DNA of 44,058 nucleotides from Rhodoferax sp. OV413 (GTDB lineage: Bacteria; Pseudomonadota; Gammaproteobacteria; Pseudomonadales; Pseudohongiellaceae): positions 1 to 44,058 of the forward strand of contig CALQJO020000023.1 of assembly GCA_943330915.2 (NCBI GenBank), in the 5' to 3' direction. Position numbers and translations under genes: made by a program. Of this stretch, positions 25,622 through 40,900 are shown piece by piece. Positions within the stretch are counted from its first letter, which is position 1; each line of letters begins with the position of its first letter. The notes below the pieces were generated by a model. That model saw nothing but the letters and a program-made list of their open reading frames with translations, was not told where the DNA came from and made no database searches.

Positions 25622-26848
25622 ATGCTGATAGCCATGGTCGCAGGAGAACCGTCCGGTGACATACTCGGTGCCGGTCTGATTCAAGCGTTGCGTCAGCGTT
25701 ATCCCGAAGCCCGGTTTGTGGGTGTTGGCGGTCCGGCAATGCTGGCGTGCGGGTTCGACAGCATCACGCCGATGGAACGTTTGTCGGTGATGGGTTTTAT
25801 TGAACCTCTTGGGCGTCTTCCGGAGTTACTTCGGCTCAAGTCGGACCTGATCAAACGCTTTACCGATGAAAAACCGGCAGTCTTCATCGGTATCGATTCT
25901 CCGGGTTTTAATCTGCGCCTTGCTCAATCGCTGCATGATCTTGGTATCAAAACTGTTCACTACGTCAGCCCCAGCGTGTGGGCCTGGGGTCAGAAGCGCA
26001 TTTTCAAAATAGCCAAAGCTATTGATCTGATGCTCACCCTGTTTCCGTTTGAGACCGATATCTACCAGCAGCATGGAATAGCGGTGCACTGCGTGGGTCA
26101 TCCCATGGCTGATCGGGTTGATCCGGATGAGCATCAAGCTCAGGCACGGCAGCAGGCGCAGCAGATATTGGGTCTGAATCCTTCCGGAGCGCAGCAAGTT
26201 GTGTGTCTGATGCCTGGCAGCCGTCATGACGAAGTTGCGCGTCTGGCGCCGGTTTTTCTGCAGACCGCATTAATCTGTTTGCAGAGTCGCCCGGACCTGC
26301 ACTTTGTGATCCCCTGTGCCAATAAAACACGCCTTGCGCAAGTAAATCAGCTTCTTCAGCACACCTTGTCGATGGCAGCGGGAAATGCGCTTGCCACTCA
26401 GTCCTTGCATCAACACTTCAGTGTGCTCGATGGCCAGTCCTTTGAAGCCATGCGGGCAGCAGACATGGTGCTTCTTGCTTCAGGGACGGCGACGCTGGAA
26501 GCCATGTTGCTGAAACGCCCGATGATTGTGTGTTACAAGCTGTCAGCCATGACCTGGTGGATGGCGTCGCGGCTGGTCAAAATCCCCAACATTGCCCTGC
26601 CTAATCTGTTAGCGGGCCGACGCCTGGTGCCGGAGTATCTGCAACAGGCGGTCAGCGCCCCGGCCCTGTCGACTGAGTTGTTGGTCTGGCTTGCAGATCC
26701 GGTCAGGCGCCACGCATTGCTGGGAGATTTTACCCGCATCCATTGCAGCATCCGACTTGATGCCGATCAGCAGGCGGCGGCCGCAGTCAGTGCCTTAATC
26801 AATAACCCCGGTCCCCCTTCCAGTCCTGCTGGTGGTGCACAGCCGTGA
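25622..26848 (+). CDS. lpxB: Lipid-A-disaccharide synthase
   Basis: The 408-residue GT-B (family GT19) glycosyltransferase joins lipid X to UDP-2,3-diacylglucosamine. Family blocks visible are VAGEPSGDILGAGLI at the N-terminus, VGVGGPAM, the HYVSPSVWAWGQKR segment, LMPGSRHDEV, and ADMVLLASGTATLEAMLLKRPMIVCYK. It starts 57 bp after lpxA and its stop overlaps the GTG of rnhB, so the four lipid A genes and rnhB are probably co-transcribed. Confidence 0.96.
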   Translation: MLIAMVAGEPSGDILGAGLIQALRQRYPEARFVGVGGPAMLACGFDSITPMERLSVMGFIEPLGRLPELLRLKSDLIKRFTDEKPAVFIGIDSPGFNLRLAQSLHDLGIKTVHYVSPSVWAWGQKRIFKIAKAIDLMLTLFPFETDIYQQHGIAVHCVGHPMADRVDPDEHQAQARQQAQQILGLNPSGAQQVVCLMPGSRHDEVARLAPVFLQTALICLQSRPDLHFVIPCANKTRLAQVNQLLQHTLSMAAGNALATQSLHQHFSVLDGQSFEAMRAADMVLLASGTATLEAMLLKRPMIVCYKLSAMTWWMASRLVKIPNIALPNLLAGRRLVPEYLQQAVSAPALSTELLVWLADPVRRHALLGDFTRIHCSIRLDADQQAAAAVSALINNPGPPSSPAGGAQP

Positions 26849-27495
26849 CAGACAAGCCTGCCCGAGCTGAACGCTCCCTGTTTGCTGATCTGTCCAAAAA
26901 CGTGTCGGACTGGCCGCAGCATACTCATCAGCGCGTTGCCGGAACCGACGAGGCCGGACGCGGTCCGCTCGCCGGTGCCGTGTTTGCAGCGGCTGTTATA
27001 TTGCCCGTGCGTTATGATTTACCCGGATTGACCGACTCCAAAAAACTCAGTGCTGCACGTCGTGCTCTGTTGTACGATCTGATTCAGCAGCAGGCGCTGG
27101 CCTGGGCGATCACACAGGTTTCTGCTGCAGAAATAGACCAGATCAATATCTTCAGGGCTTCTCTGCTGGCGATGCACCGGGCTGTGGATGCGCTTGGTGT
27201 TGAAGCTGATTTTGTGTATGTCGATGGCACGCATTGTCCGCCCTGGAGCAGACCCGGTGCTGCACTGGTCAAGGGCGACAGTCGTCTGGATTGCATCGCC
27301 GCTGCCTCAGTACTGGCCAAAGTGGCGCGTGACCGCGACATGCTGCGTTTACACGCTGAGTTTCCGGTGTACGGATTTGACCGGCACAAAGGTTATCCGA
27401 CCCCGGTGCATCTGGCGGCGTTGGAGCAGTATGGACCCTGCGAGGAACATCGGCGCAGTTATGCGCCTGTCGCAAAGTGTCTGGCGCATCGCTGA
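26845..27495 (+). CDS. rnhB: Ribonuclease HII
   Basis: The 216-residue enzyme nicks RNA in RNA-DNA hybrids and removes misincorporated ribonucleotides. The acidic active site is visible in GTDEAGRGPLAG (Asp-Glu), FVYVDGTH and VKGDSRLDCIAAASVLAKVARD, with the C-terminal GFDRHKGYPTPVHL. It starts with GTG overlapping the lpxB stop and has about 20 extra N-terminal residues before the catalytic core. Confidence 0.95.
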   Translation: MTDKPARAERSLFADLSKNVSDWPQHTHQRVAGTDEAGRGPLAGAVFAAAVILPVRYDLPGLTDSKKLSAARRALLYDLIQQQALAWAITQVSAAEIDQINIFRASLLAMHRAVDALGVEADFVYVDGTHCPPWSRPGAALVKGDSRLDCIAAASVLAKVARDRDMLRLHAEFPVYGFDRHKGYPTPVHLAALEQYGPCEEHRRSYAPVAKCLAHR

Positions 27496-27540
27496 CATGG
27501 GTTTGACTCCGATTGAAGTGAACTTATTCAGGAAATTTGC

Positions 27541-30500
27541 ATGACCGTCTCCTCCGTACAATTTGTCCATTTGAACGTACACACTGAGTTTTCGATTGTG
27601 GACGGACTGGTCCGTGTGGAAGAGCTGATTAAAACGGTCCGAACGCTGGAAATGCCAGCAGTTGCCGTAACCGATCATGCCAACCTGTTTGCCATGATCA
27701 AGTTTTACTCAGAAGCGCTGAGCCAGGGCATCAAACCCATCTGTGGCTGCGATGTATTAATCGAAAATCCCGAACGTCCTGATCGTCCACATGCCATTAC
27801 CTTGCTGGTCAGAAACCTTGAGGGTTATCGGAATCTGACACGCCTGATCTCCATGTCATATACCGATAAAGTTGGTCATGGGGAACCCACGCTGCGCCGG
27901 CAATGGCTGCAGCAGCACGCTGATGGTCTGATTGTATTGTCGGGTGGAATCCATGGTGATATTGGCCGCGCACTTGTCGACGGAGACCGTCCGGCAGCAT
28001 TGAAGGCACTGGCTTGGTGGATGAACCTGTTCCCGCACAGTTTTTACCTGTCAGTCTCGCGTATAGGCCGACCTGGCGAGGAAACCTACATTCAGGCAGC
28101 AGTGTTGTTATCCGCCGATACCGACTGTCCTTTGGTGGCGGTTAATGATGTGCGCTTTATTGCCCCCGAGGACTTTGAAGCTCATGAGGTACGTGTGTGT
28201 ATCCATGATCGTCGCACCCTCGACGATCCGCGGCGGCCACGGCATTACACGGATCAGCAGTACCTGCGCACTGCTGACGAGATGATTGCGCTGTTTGAGG
28301 ATATTCCGGAGGCCCTCGACAATACTGTGCACATCGCCATGCGCTGTTCTCTGCCTCTGGAACTTGGCAAGCCGTATCTGCCTAATTACCCGGTGCCTGC
28401 CGGCATGACCATGGATGAGTTCTTTCGGGAAGTCAGCCTGCAGGGACTTCAGCGACGACTGCCCAGAATCATCAGCGAAAGCCATGGATTACCCGAAATC
28501 ATCGACGCCAGTCGGGTGCCTGAGTTTAAAGAATTCTCCCAGCCGTATTTTGAGCGGCTGGACTTTGAGCTTAATGTGATTATCCAGATGGGATTTCCGG
28601 GCTATTTCCTGATCGTCATGGAGTTTATCCAGTGGGCCAGGAACAACGACATTCCGGTAGGCCCGGGCCGCGGATCCGGTGCGGGTTCCATTGTCGCCTA
28701 TTCGTTGGGAATTACTGATCTGGACCCACTTCGATATGACCTGCTGTTTGAGCGCTTTCTGAATCCTGAGCGGGTGTCTATGCCTGACTTTGACGTGGAC
28801 TTCTGTATGGAAGGCCGTGATCGGGTGATTCAGCATGTGGCGGAGTTGTACGGCAAGGAAGCTGTGTCTCAGATCATCACGTTTGGCACCTTGGCGGCAA
28901 AGGCGGTAGTGCGCGATGTGGCACGTGTGCAAGGCAAATCGTACGGTCTGGCTGACAAACTATCCAAGTTGATTCCGTTTGAAGTTGGTATCACCCTTGA
29001 AAAAGCCATGGAAGACGAACCCGCGCTGAAGGAGTTTATCGACTCCGACGAAGATGCGCAGGAAATCATGGAGATGGCGCTCAAACTAGAGGGCATCACC
29101 CGCAACGTCGGCAAACATGCAGGTGGTGTGGTGATTGCACCAACACGCCTGACCGATTTTTCTCCGTTGTATTGCGATGAGAACGGTGAGGGTCTGGTCA
29201 CCCAGTTTGACAAGAATGATGTGGAAACCGCAGGTCTGGTGAAGTTTGACTTCCTGGGCTTGAGAACACTGACCATCATCGACTGGGCGGTGAAGATGAT
29301 CAATCGTCAGGAACCCGCGCATCGCGACAAACCACTGGATATCACCATGATTCCGCTGGACGATGTGCGTGTATACGAGCTGTTGCAGCGCGGAGAAACC
29401 ACCGCCGTGTTCCAGTTGGAATCGCGCGGCATGAAAGATCTGATCCGGCGATTGTTGCCCAGCTGCTTCGAGGACATTGTGGCACTGGTAGCGCTGTTCA
29501 GGCCAGGCCCGTTGCAGTCAGGCATGGTGGATGACTTTATCAATCGTAAACATGGTCGGGCTGAGATCAGTTACCCGCATCCTGATCTTGCGCCTGTGTT
29601 GGGTAACACCTACGGCGTTATCCTGTATCAGGAGCAGGTCATGCAGATCGCCCAGGTCTTGGCTAATTACAGCTTGGGTGGCGCCGATATGTTGCGCCGA
29701 GCAATGGGTAAAAAGAAAGCAGAGGAGATGGCCAAACAGCGCGGATTTTTTGTAGAAGGCGCTTCCGGACGTGGACTCAGCGAGGAATTATCGGGCTCAA
29801 TTTTTGATCTCATGGAAAAATTTGCAGGGTACGGCTTTAACAAGTCGCACTCAGCAGCTTATGCGCTGGTGTCATATCAGACTGCTTGGTTAAAAAAACA
29901 TTATCCGGCCTACTTTATGGCAGCTGTGTTGTCGGCAGATATGCAGAATACCGACAAGGTGGTTACCCTGGTAGAAGAGTGCCGGGAGATGAAGCTGCCG
30001 TTGATTGTGCCGGATGTCAATGTCGGGGCATTTAACTTCACCGTTAATGGCAAAGGCGAGATTGTGTATGGCCTGGGTGCTATTAAAGGGCTTGGTGAAG
30101 GGCCGATCAATGCCATTATCAAAGCGCGAGACAGTGGTGGTGCATTTACCTCGCTACTGGACTTTTGCCGTCGTGTTGAATTGCGAACAGTCAACAAACG
30201 AGCACTGGAAGCGCTGATTAAAGCCGGCGCACTGGACAATCTGTATCAGTCAGATACCGACACCACACGCGCGTGGTTGATGTCATCACTGGCAGATACC
30301 GTACAGGCCGCAGAACAAAGCAGTCGCAATCAGCAATCGGGCGTGCAGGACTTGTTCGGAGAGATTGCGCCGGTGCCGGAGACGGTTGCGGTGGCTGGGC
30401 TGCAGGATGGGCCTGGCAATCAGACAATTAAACCCTGGAGTCAGCAACAACGTCTGCGTGAAGAAAAAGAAACGTTGGGTCTGTATCTGAGTGGTCACCC

Positions 30501-31143
30501 GATAGATGAATTCCTGCCCGAGCTGCGGCGGCTGACCCGTGACCGTCTGGCCAATCTGAAGGCCGACCGTGAAAGCCAGTTATTGGCCGGATTGATGGTG
30601 GCTACCCGCACCATGCGTAGCAAGCGTGGAGACAATATTGCTTTTATCACGCTGGATGACCGCAGTGCGCGTCTTGAAGTCTCGCTGTTTGCCAAAGAGT
30701 ACGAGCGGTTTCGCGAGTTATTACAAAAAGACGCCATTTTGGTGGTGGATTGCCAGGTATCCCTGGATGACTTCAGCGGGACATTAAAGGGGCGTGCACG
30801 TGAGGTGATGACCCTGACGCAAGCGCGGCTGCGCTATGCGAACTCGGTTCAACTGGACCTCAGGTCAGTGGCATTGGGTCGTGATTTCAGTCAGCACCTT
30901 GCACGTGTATTAACGCCGTACAGGGTTGATCCTGCCAGCGTTCAAGCTGCGGCAGCGCGTGTTGGCGATGATGCGCAGGCGCCAGTGCCGATTGCCTGCC
31001 CGGTACGGATCTGCTACCACCGGCCGGACATCAGTGGCTGGATTACCCTTGGCGAACAATGGCAGGTAAAGCCTGATCAGCGCCTGATTCATGATCTGCA
31101 GCAGCTTTTTGGTCAACAGGCGGTCAGCATCGCTTACCGCTGA
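27541..31143 (+). CDS. dnaE: DNA polymerase III alpha subunit
   Basis: The 1200-residue replicative polymerase (C family). The N-terminal PHP domain begins [16 protein letters not shown] and has VTDHANLF. The palm carries [17 protein letters not shown] and the catalytic Asp pair in PDFDVDF (residues 416 and 418). Fingers include [11 protein letters not shown] and [19 protein letters not shown] helix-hairpin-helix region, an OB domain (about residues 1000-1080) and a C-terminal tau-binding part follow. It is slightly longer than E. coli DnaE (1160). It lies between rnhB and accA in the common gammaproteobacterial order. Confidence 0.98.
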   Translation: MTVSSVQFVHLNVHTEFSIVDGLVRVEELIKTVRTLEMPAVAVTDHANLFAMIKFYSEALSQGIKPICGCDVLIENPERPDRPHAITLLVRNLEGYRNLTRLISMSYTDKVGHGEPTLRRQWLQQHADGLIVLSGGIHGDIGRALVDGDRPAALKALAWWMNLFPHSFYLSVSRIGRPGEETYIQAAVLLSADTDCPLVAVNDVRFIAPEDFEAHEVRVCIHDRRTLDDPRRPRHYTDQQYLRTADEMIALFEDIPEALDNTVHIAMRCSLPLELGKPYLPNYPVPAGMTMDEFFREVSLQGLQRRLPRIISESHGLPEIIDASRVPEFKEFSQPYFERLDFELNVIIQMGFPGYFLIVMEFIQWARNNDIPVGPGRGSGAGSIVAYSLGITDLDPLRYDLLFERFLNPERVSMPDFDVDFCMEGRDRVIQHVAELYGKEAVSQIITFGTLAAKAVVRDVARVQGKSYGLADKLSKLIPFEVGITLEKAMEDEPALKEFIDSDEDAQEIMEMALKLEGITRNVGKHAGGVVIAPTRLTDFSPLYCDENGEGLVTQFDKNDVETAGLVKFDFLGLRTLTIIDWAVKMINRQEPAHRDKPLDITMIPLDDVRVYELLQRGETTAVFQLESRGMKDLIRRLLPSCFEDIVALVALFRPGPLQSGMVDDFINRKHGRAEISYPHPDLAPVLGNTYGVILYQEQVMQIAQVLANYSLGGADMLRRAMGKKKAEEMAKQRGFFVEGASGRGLSEELSGSIFDLMEKFAGYGFNKSHSAAYALVSYQTAWLKKHYPAYFMAAVLSADMQNTDKVVTLVEECREMKLPLIVPDVNVGAFNFTVNGKGEIVYGLGAIKGLGEGPINAIIKARDSGGAFTSLLDFCRRVELRTVNKRALEALIKAGALDNLYQSDTDTTRAWLMSSLADTVQAAEQSSRNQQSGVQDLFGEIAPVPETVAVAGLQDGPGNQTIKPWSQQQRLREEKETLGLYLSGHPIDEFLPELRRLTRDRLANLKADRESQLLAGLMVATRTMRSKRGDNIAFITLDDRSARLEVSLFAKEYERFRELLQKDAILVVDCQVSLDDFSGTLKGRAREVMTLTQARLRYANSVQLDLRSVALGRDFSQHLARVLTPYRVDPASVQAAAARVGDDAQAPVPIACPVRICYHRPDISGWITLGEQWQVKPDQRLIHDLQQLFGQQAVSIAYR

Positions 31144-31154
31144 GCGATGTTATT

Positions 31155-31163
31155 TGTTATGAT
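31155..31163 (+). promoter_or_regulatory. Extended -10 promoter for accA
   Basis: TGTTATGAT fits an extended -10 element 12 bp after the dnaE stop and about 40 bp before the accA ATG. It closely resembles the skp promoter candidate, including the C-rich stretch that follows. Confidence 0.45.
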
Positions 31164-31202
31164 TCCCGCCTCTTCGGATCGAAACAGGCATACCACAATA
31201 TT

Positions 31203-32156
31203 ATGAATCCCAATTATCTCGATTTTGAGCAGCCGATTGCGGACCTGGAAGTAAAGATTAACGAGTTGCGTCTGGTCAGCGACGACAACGAGTTGAACAT
31301 CGGTGAAGAGATCCTGAAACTGCAGGAAAAGAGCAAAAAGCTCACTGAAAAAATTTATGGCAATCTGTCCTCCTGGCAGATTTCCCAGGTGGCGCGTCAT
31401 CCACTGCGCCCCTATACACTGGATTACATTCAACATATTTTTACCGACTTTGATGAGTTGCACGGTGATCGCCTGTTTGCTGACGATATGGCGCTGGTCG
31501 GTGGAATCGCTCGCCTGGAAGGCAAGCCGGTCATGGTCATTGGTCACCAGAAAGGTCGGGGTACCAAAGAAAAAGTCCGGCACAATTTTGGTATGCCACG
31601 CCCCGAAGGTTATCGCAAGGCTCGCCGCTTGATTGAACTGGCCGAGCGTTTTCAGTTGCCGGTGCTAAGTTTCATTGACACCCCGGGTGCTTACCCTGGC
31701 ATTGACGCTGAGGAGCGTGGTATCAACGAGGCCATCGCGGAAAATATGGCCATGATGTCGCGCGTGCGGACGCCGCTGATCGCCACGGTAACCGGCGAGG
31801 CCAACTCCGGTGGTGCAATCGCGATTGGTATCGCGGATCACCTGAACATGCTGCAGTACTCAACCTACACAGTGATCACGCCAGAGGGCTGTGCAACCAT
31901 CCTCTGGAAGTCATCTGAACATGCTGCCGATGCGGCAGAAGCCATGGGGGTGACCTCAAAACGCCTCGAAGAGTTGGGCATCGTCGATACGACAATACCG
32001 GAACCTCTGGGCGGCGCGCACCGCGATGTCAAAATGGTGGCCGCCAACATCAAATCGGCATTGGTAAATCAGGTGGAGCGATTGCAGAACATGGACATCG
32101 ATAGTCTGGTCGAGCGTCGTTACCGACGCCTGATGGGTTTTGGCATCAGCCGCTGA
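31203..32156 (+). CDS. accA: Acetyl-CoA carboxylase carboxyltransferase subunit alpha
   Basis: The 317-residue subunit (319 in E. coli) forms, with AccD, the half that moves the carboxyl group from biotin to acetyl-CoA, the first step of fatty-acid synthesis. The N-terminal coiled region [19 protein letters not shown] is typical. The crotonase-like core includes [41 protein letters not shown] and [21 protein letters not shown]. The ribosome-binding site is poor, a known trait of tightly regulated acc genes. Confidence 0.97.
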   Translation: MNPNYLDFEQPIADLEVKINELRLVSDDNELNIGEEILKLQEKSKKLTEKIYGNLSSWQISQVARHPLRPYTLDYIQHIFTDFDELHGDRLFADDMALVGGIARLEGKPVMVIGHQKGRGTKEKVRHNFGMPRPEGYRKARRLIELAERFQLPVLSFIDTPGAYPGIDAEERGINEAIAENMAMMSRVRTPLIATVTGEANSGGAIAIGIADHLNMLQYSTYTVITPEGCATILWKSSEHAADAAEAMGVTSKRLEELGIVDTTIPEPLGGAHRDVKMVAANIKSALVNQVERLQNMDIDSLVERRYRRLMGFGISR

Positions 32157-32188
32157 TTAGCGCACAGTTAGTCTCAGGGGTAAAAAGG

Positions 32189-33619
32189 ATGTCAGACAAA
32201 CTGCTGGCGGGCCCGGTCCCTGCCTTGCTCATTTCTTTACATAAACTTCACCAACAAGCTCCCGAAGCCCGCTCACTGGTCATCGCCCTGAGCGGGGGGC
32301 TGGATTCCATGGTGCTGCTGGATAGTTGCATTAAATCCAGGAGCCAATGGATTGCCATGTTTCCGGGTGGACTGCGTGCCATCCATGTTCATCATGGTCT
32401 CAGCGCGAATGCAGATCACTGGTTGGCCTTTTGTAAACAGCAGTGTGCACTGGCTGATGTCGCATTTTTCAGTGCAAAAGTGGGTGTCCGTTTGCAGGGA
32501 CTGAGTGCGGCAGGCGAAAGTCTGGAGGAGGCCGCCCGCCATTCACGTTATCAGGTATTCGAACGTGAAGTGGGATCTGATGAGGTGCTGTTGATGGCAC
32601 ACCACAAGGATGATCAGGCAGAGACAGTATTGTTGAATCTGCTACGTGGCAGCGGTGCGCGGGGGCTTGCCGGTATACCGGAAGGCCGGCCCTTAGGGCG
32701 TGGACAATTATGGCGTCCTTTGTTGCAGCACAGCCGGGCTGAACTTGAGAGTTATGCCCGGCACATGTCTTTGCCCTGGGTAGAGGACGAAAGTAATGCA
32801 GATACCCGGCTCAGTCGCAACTTTGTGCGCCACGAATTGCTGCCGCTGATGGCCTCTCACTGGCCCGCGGCGCGCGATGCTCTGCTGCGCACGGCGCAAC
32901 TGCAGGCCGATAACGACGAGCTGTTATCGCTGCTGGCGCAGCAGTATCTGCATGAACACGCTGATCCAGAGGAAAATTCATTGCAGGTGACTGCTTTATT
33001 GGTTGCATCGCCCGCGATGCAGCGCCTGGTGCTCAGGCACTGGCTGCACAGCGCCAGCTGCCCCGAACAGGCGGGCAGATTGTGGCCAGACTGGCAGTGT
33101 TTACAGACATTGATTGATGAGGTCCTGCTGGCTGGGGCAGATGCTGAACCTTTACTTCACTGGCAAGGCAGGGAAATCCGCAGGTTTAGGGATAGTTTGT
33201 ACCTGATGTGGCCGGCAGAAACACTGCCGCCCCCACCGATTGATGGATATTTGTGGCAGCAAACGCCGGACGGGCGACTACCGGTGATGGTATTGCCGGG
33301 CAACAACGGTAGTTTGCGCCTGCTGCATGTCAAAGAGCGCGGCATGATATTTCCGACGGGAGAGTGTCGGGTGCGCTACCGTGGTAGCGAAGGACTGGAA
33401 TGTGCGTTGGCGGGCAGACCTCGCCGGGCACTTAAAAAAATACTGCAGGAGTCGGATGTGCCTCCGTGGATACGTGCGCGAACGCCGCTGATTTATATCA
33501 ATAACCAGTTGGCATGGATCGCCGGCGTTGGAGTTTGTGAAGGATTTCAAGCAGATAATGGCGATAATGGCTGGGCGGTCAATTGGCAGATGCCCGTGGT
33601 CGAAGCGCCGGAACACTGA
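32189..33619 (+). CDS. tilS: tRNA(Ile)-lysidine synthase
   Basis: The 476-residue enzyme converts C34 of tRNA-Ile(CAU) to lysidine, which switches it from Met to Ile decoding. The PP-loop motif SGGLDSMVLLD is near residue 35, followed by the HVHHGLSANADHW and AHHKDDQAETVLLNLLRGSG blocks. A substrate-binding middle domain and the TilS C-terminal domain (with ARPRRALKKILQE-like sequence) follow. AGGGG lies 7 nt before the ATG. It is longer than the E. coli enzyme (432). Confidence 0.95.
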   Translation: MSDKLLAGPVPALLISLHKLHQQAPEARSLVIALSGGLDSMVLLDSCIKSRSQWIAMFPGGLRAIHVHHGLSANADHWLAFCKQQCALADVAFFSAKVGVRLQGLSAAGESLEEAARHSRYQVFEREVGSDEVLLMAHHKDDQAETVLLNLLRGSGARGLAGIPEGRPLGRGQLWRPLLQHSRAELESYARHMSLPWVEDESNADTRLSRNFVRHELLPLMASHWPAARDALLRTAQLQADNDELLSLLAQQYLHEHADPEENSLQVTALLVASPAMQRLVLRHWLHSASCPEQAGRLWPDWQCLQTLIDEVLLAGADAEPLLHWQGREIRRFRDSLYLMWPAETLPPPPIDGYLWQQTPDGRLPVMVLPGNNGSLRLLHVKERGMIFPTGECRVRYRGSEGLECALAGRPRRALKKILQESDVPPWIRARTPLIYINNQLAWIAGVGVCEGFQADNGDNGWAVNWQMPVVEAPEH

Positions 33620-33694
33620 GCATTCAACTAACAGGTTTTGAGTATTTGCACTCAATCAATACACAGCCCGGAACATGGTATCCGGATATTTAAT

Positions 33695-36287
<2,593 letters not shown>

Positions 36288-36294
36288 AAATTGA

Positions 36295-37605
<1,311 letters not shown>

Positions 37606-37662
37606 CTGAAACACGGACAACGGACTCTCCCTGACCCTTTGCGATGAGGCGATACTCAAAAG

Positions 37663-37932
37663 ATGAAAGCACTGCTGGCTGGACTGGTGATTGTGCTGTT
37701 GATTCTGCAGTGGCGACTCTGGGCAGGTGAGGGTGGCGTATCAGAGTTGCGACAGCTCGAAGAGCAGTTGATGGCACAACAATCTGAAAATGAGGCGCTG
37801 CGTCTTCGAAACCAGATGCTTGAGAGCGAAGTGCTGGATCTGAAAACGGGGCTGGAAGCCATTGAGGAGCGGGCACGGTCCGATCTGGGCATGACTCGCG
37901 AAGACGAAATTTTCTACAGAGTGATTGAATAG
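37663..37932 (+). CDS. ftsB: Cell division protein FtsB
   Basis: The 89-residue bitopic membrane protein has one N-terminal membrane helix (about residues 3-21) and then a periplasmic leucine-zipper coiled coil (LRQLEEQLMAQQSENEALRLRNQMLE). It ends with the FtsB-typical EERARSDLGMTREDEIFYRV. FtsB joins FtsL and FtsQ in the divisome. Its TAG shares a base with the GTG of ispD, the standard ftsB-ispD linkage. Confidence 0.95.
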   Translation: MKALLAGLVIVLLILQWRLWAGEGGVSELRQLEEQLMAQQSENEALRLRNQMLESEVLDLKTGLEAIEERARSDLGMTREDEIFYRVIE

Positions 37933-38666
37933 TGGTCTATGCGATCATTCCGGCCGCCGGTATTGGCAGTCGCATGCAATCCAGCATTCCCAAACAATAT
38001 TTACCGTTGAGTGGCAGCACTGTGCTGTTGCATTCAATGCGCGCCATCCTGGCGTTGCCGCAGGTCAGCCGATTGATAGTTGCCCTAAATCAAGCGGACA
38101 TCTGGTGGCATGACACCCGCGATCAGTTGTCTGCTGATGAGTTACAGCGGGTACAGATCTGTGAGGGTGGTGCCGAGCGCTGGCAATCAGTGCGCGCCGC
38201 ATTGCAGTGCCTTACGCATCAAACAACACGCAATGAATGGGTGCTGATTCATGATGCCGTGCGCCCCTGTGTACGCCGCGAGGATCTGCTGGCGCTGCTG
38301 GAGTGCTGTACCAAAGGTGCCGGCTCTCGATCAGGAGGTTTGTTGGCTGTGCCGGTGTCAGACACTCTCAAACGTGCCGATGGGCATTTGAGTGTGCAGA
38401 CCACGGTCGATCGCAGTCAGTTGTGGGCAGCCTGCACGCCGCAGATGTTCAGAGCCCGCGATCTGCTGCTGGCATTGGAGCGCTGTGCGGATAAGGCAGT
38501 TACCGTCACCGATGAGTCTTCCGCGATGGAATTCTGTGGTGAGAAACCACAATTGATTCCCTGTCACAAGGACAACATTAAAATTACTTATCCAGAAGAC
38601 TTGCAACTGGCTGCATGGATTTTGCGGGATCGTCAGCAGTCTTCAACCTTATCCAGCGGAGCATGA
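37932..38666 (+). CDS. ispD: 2-C-methyl-D-erythritol 4-phosphate cytidylyltransferase
   Basis: The 244-residue enzyme couples MEP to CTP in the isoprenoid pathway. The nucleotide-binding start [20 protein letters not shown] carries the active-site Arg and Lys, and IHDAVRPCV and ACTPQMFR follow. [13 protein letters not shown] near the end is typical of the family. It starts with GTG overlapping ftsB by one base and lies just before ispF. Confidence 0.96.
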   Translation: MVYAIIPAAGIGSRMQSSIPKQYLPLSGSTVLLHSMRAILALPQVSRLIVALNQADIWWHDTRDQLSADELQRVQICEGGAERWQSVRAALQCLTHQTTRNEWVLIHDAVRPCVRREDLLALLECCTKGAGSRSGGLLAVPVSDTLKRADGHLSVQTTVDRSQLWAACTPQMFRARDLLLALERCADKAVTVTDESSAMEFCGEKPQLIPCHKDNIKITYPEDLQLAAWILRDRQQSSTLSSGA

Positions 38667-38673
38667 CATCAGT

Positions 38674-39159
38674 ATGCAACTACGAATCGGCCATGGTTAT
38701 GACGCCCATCGATTTGCCGAACCATCGGACAATCGCCCTCTGATGCTGGGCGGCGTAGAAGTGCCACATGATCGTGGATTGTTAGCGCATTCCGATGGCG
38801 ATGCCTTGATACATGCACTGTGTGACGCATTGTTGGGAGCGGTAGCGTTGGGCGATATCGGTCGGCACTTTCCAGACACTGATCAGGCTTACAAAAATGC
38901 TGACAGCGCAGTGCTGCTGCAAAGAGTGCTTGGTTTGGTTAAAAATCTGGGCTGGTCAGTGGTCAATGCGGACATGACGATCCTTGCTCAATCCCCCAGG
39001 ATGGCACCACATATCAATGCGATGAGATCACGTCTCGCGACATTACTGGAAGTTGAGCTTGATGCAGTGAATGTCAAAGCATCCACAACCGAAGGCATGG
39101 GATTTGTAGGGCGCAACGAAGGGCTGGAGACACACGCCGTGGTGTTACTGAGCCGGTGA
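38674..39159 (+). CDS. ispF: 2-C-methyl-D-erythritol 2,4-cyclodiphosphate synthase
   Basis: The 161-residue trimeric enzyme forms the cyclic diphosphate of the MEP pathway. Motifs: [10 protein letters not shown] (zinc ligands), [31 protein letters not shown], and [19 protein letters not shown]. Length fits the family. The stop overlaps the GTG of truD by four bases. Confidence 0.97.
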   Translation: MQLRIGHGYDAHRFAEPSDNRPLMLGGVEVPHDRGLLAHSDGDALIHALCDALLGAVALGDIGRHFPDTDQAYKNADSAVLLQRVLGLVKNLGWSVVNADMTILAQSPRMAPHINAMRSRLATLLEVELDAVNVKASTTEGMGFVGRNEGLETHAVVLLSR

Positions 39160-40217
39160 TCCTCTCCAGAACTCATCCACCCGCATTGCGCGCCCACTTC
39201 AAGGCGCAGCCGGACGACTTTCTGGTTGACGAGCAATTGGGCTTTGACTGCTCCGGTGACGGGGAACACGTCTGGGTGTTTATCCGTAAAACCGGCATCA
39301 ACACGGCAGAAGCTGCACAGCGTCTAGCGCGTGCTGCGGGCGTTTCGATCAGGGACGTCAGCTGGTCGGGTCTCAAGGACAGACTCGGCGTTTGTCGGCA
39401 GTGGCTGAGCCTGCAGTTACCCGGTCGCACAACACCTGACTTTACCTCAGCCCTCTCAGCTGAACTGCAGATTGAGCGTATTGAGCGCAACAGCCGCAAG
39501 TTACGCCGGGGTAGCCACCACAGCAACGCATTTGTGATTCGGTTGAGAAATCTGCAGGTGCTTGATGTAGCTATGGATTTCCAGACTGCATGGTCAGCTC
39601 TTGAGCAGGGCTTGCAGCGGGTACAGCAACAGGGTGTTCCCAACTACTTTGGGGAACAGCGTTTTGGTTTTGACAATATCAACAAAGCACAGGCATGGTT
39701 TTTAAAACAGTACCGACCGCAGAATCCCGTTGAGCGTGGTCTGCTGTTGTCAGCAGCGCGAGCGGCAATTTTTAATGCTTTTCTGTCAGAACGGGTTAGC
39801 CACGCAACCTGGAATCAGTACCTAGATGGCGATGTGATGAATCTTGATGGTAGTGCCAGCATTTTTCTGCCGGAACAAGTTGATGAACTGATTCAGCAGC
39901 GCATTACCGGGCAAGACATTCACCCCACCGGTCCGCTCTGGGGCCAGGCAACGCAGCGCGCGCTGCACAGCTTCGGGGCTTGTGCGGCGTTGGAAGCGCG
40001 TGTTGCCGCAAGTTTTCCGTTACTGGCAACTGGTCTGTTGAAACATCAGGTTGAGGCTGCCCGGCGCAGTTTGCGTTTGCCGGTTCAGGCATTACACTAT
40101 CGGCCTTTAGAAAACCAATCCCCGCTGGGGCCTGATCTGGAGTTGTCATTTGTGCTGCCTGCCGGCACTTACGCGACTGCGGTTCTGCATGATCTGATTG
40201 AGTACCAAAGCCTGTGA
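39156..40217 (+). CDS. truD: tRNA pseudouridine(13) synthase
   Basis: The 353-residue enzyme makes pseudouridine 13 in tRNA-Glu. The catalytic Asp is in [11 protein letters not shown], preceded by [17 protein letters not shown], and [10 protein letters not shown] and [10 protein letters not shown] complete the family pattern. It begins with GTG at the ispF stop and itself ends in a GTGA overlap with pcm. The surE gene normally between truD and pcm is not here. Confidence 0.96.
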   Translation: MILSRTHPPALRAHFKAQPDDFLVDEQLGFDCSGDGEHVWVFIRKTGINTAEAAQRLARAAGVSIRDVSWSGLKDRLGVCRQWLSLQLPGRTTPDFTSALSAELQIERIERNSRKLRRGSHHSNAFVIRLRNLQVLDVAMDFQTAWSALEQGLQRVQQQGVPNYFGEQRFGFDNINKAQAWFLKQYRPQNPVERGLLLSAARAAIFNAFLSERVSHATWNQYLDGDVMNLDGSASIFLPEQVDELIQQRITGQDIHPTGPLWGQATQRALHSFGACAALEARVAASFPLLATGLLKHQVEAARRSLRLPVQALHYRPLENQSPLGPDLELSFVLPAGTYATAVLHDLIEYQSL

Positions 40218-40900
40218 ACACACCCAATCTTGCCGGCATCGGCATGACCTCTCAACGCACACGGGAACGCATGATTGCGTCTTTGCTGGATAGGGGGATC
40301 AAAAATTGGGCGGTACTGGATGTGATGAGAACTATACCCAGGCATGTGTTTCTGGATGAGGCGCTGGCGACACGTGCATATGAAGATACTGCGCTGCCCA
40401 TCGGATTTAATCAGACCATCTCGCAGCCTTATGTAGTGGCACGGATGACGGAAGCCGCGCTGGGATCACGCCTGCCGGAACAGGGCAAGGTACCGAGGGT
40501 GCTTGAGATCGGTACAGGCTGTGGCTACCAAACCGCGGTGATTGCCCAGTTTGCAGAGCGGGTGTGGACCGTCGAGCGCATTCATCCGTTGCTGGAGCGC
40601 GCCCGCAAACATCTGTCGCTGGTGGGAGTGCGTAACGTGCGCTTCAAGCATGATGATGGCAGCCTGGGCTGGGCCGATAATGCCCCCTTCGATATCATTA
40701 TCGCTGCCGCTGCTCCTCAACAGGTACCATCCGAACTGATGAATCAGCTTGCAGACGGTGGCCGGCTGGTACTTCCGGTCGGCACTGAACGCGGTGGTCA
40801 AGAGTTGTTGTTGATTGAGAGAAACGGTAACGAATTCTCCAGCCGGGTGCTGGAGTCGGTTAATTTTGTCCCTCTTTATGTGGGCCAGGTACAGTATTGA
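40214..40900 (+). CDS. pcm: Protein-L-isoaspartate O-methyltransferase
   Basis: The 228-residue enzyme methylates isoaspartyl residues in aged proteins using S-adenosylmethionine. Visible are the PRHVFLDEALATRAYEDTALPIGFNQTIS block, the SAM motif VLEIGTGCGYQTAV, and FDIIIAAAAPQQVP. The GTG start overlaps the truD stop. Its own TGA shares a base with the ATG of the following membrane protein. Confidence 0.96.
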   Translation: MNTPNLAGIGMTSQRTRERMIASLLDRGIKNWAVLDVMRTIPRHVFLDEALATRAYEDTALPIGFNQTISQPYVVARMTEAALGSRLPEQGKVPRVLEIGTGCGYQTAVIAQFAERVWTVERIHPLLERARKHLSLVGVRNVRFKHDDGSLGWADNAPFDIIIAAAAPQQVPSELMNQLADGGRLVLPVGTERGGQELLLIERNGNEFSSRVLESVNFVPLYVGQVQY

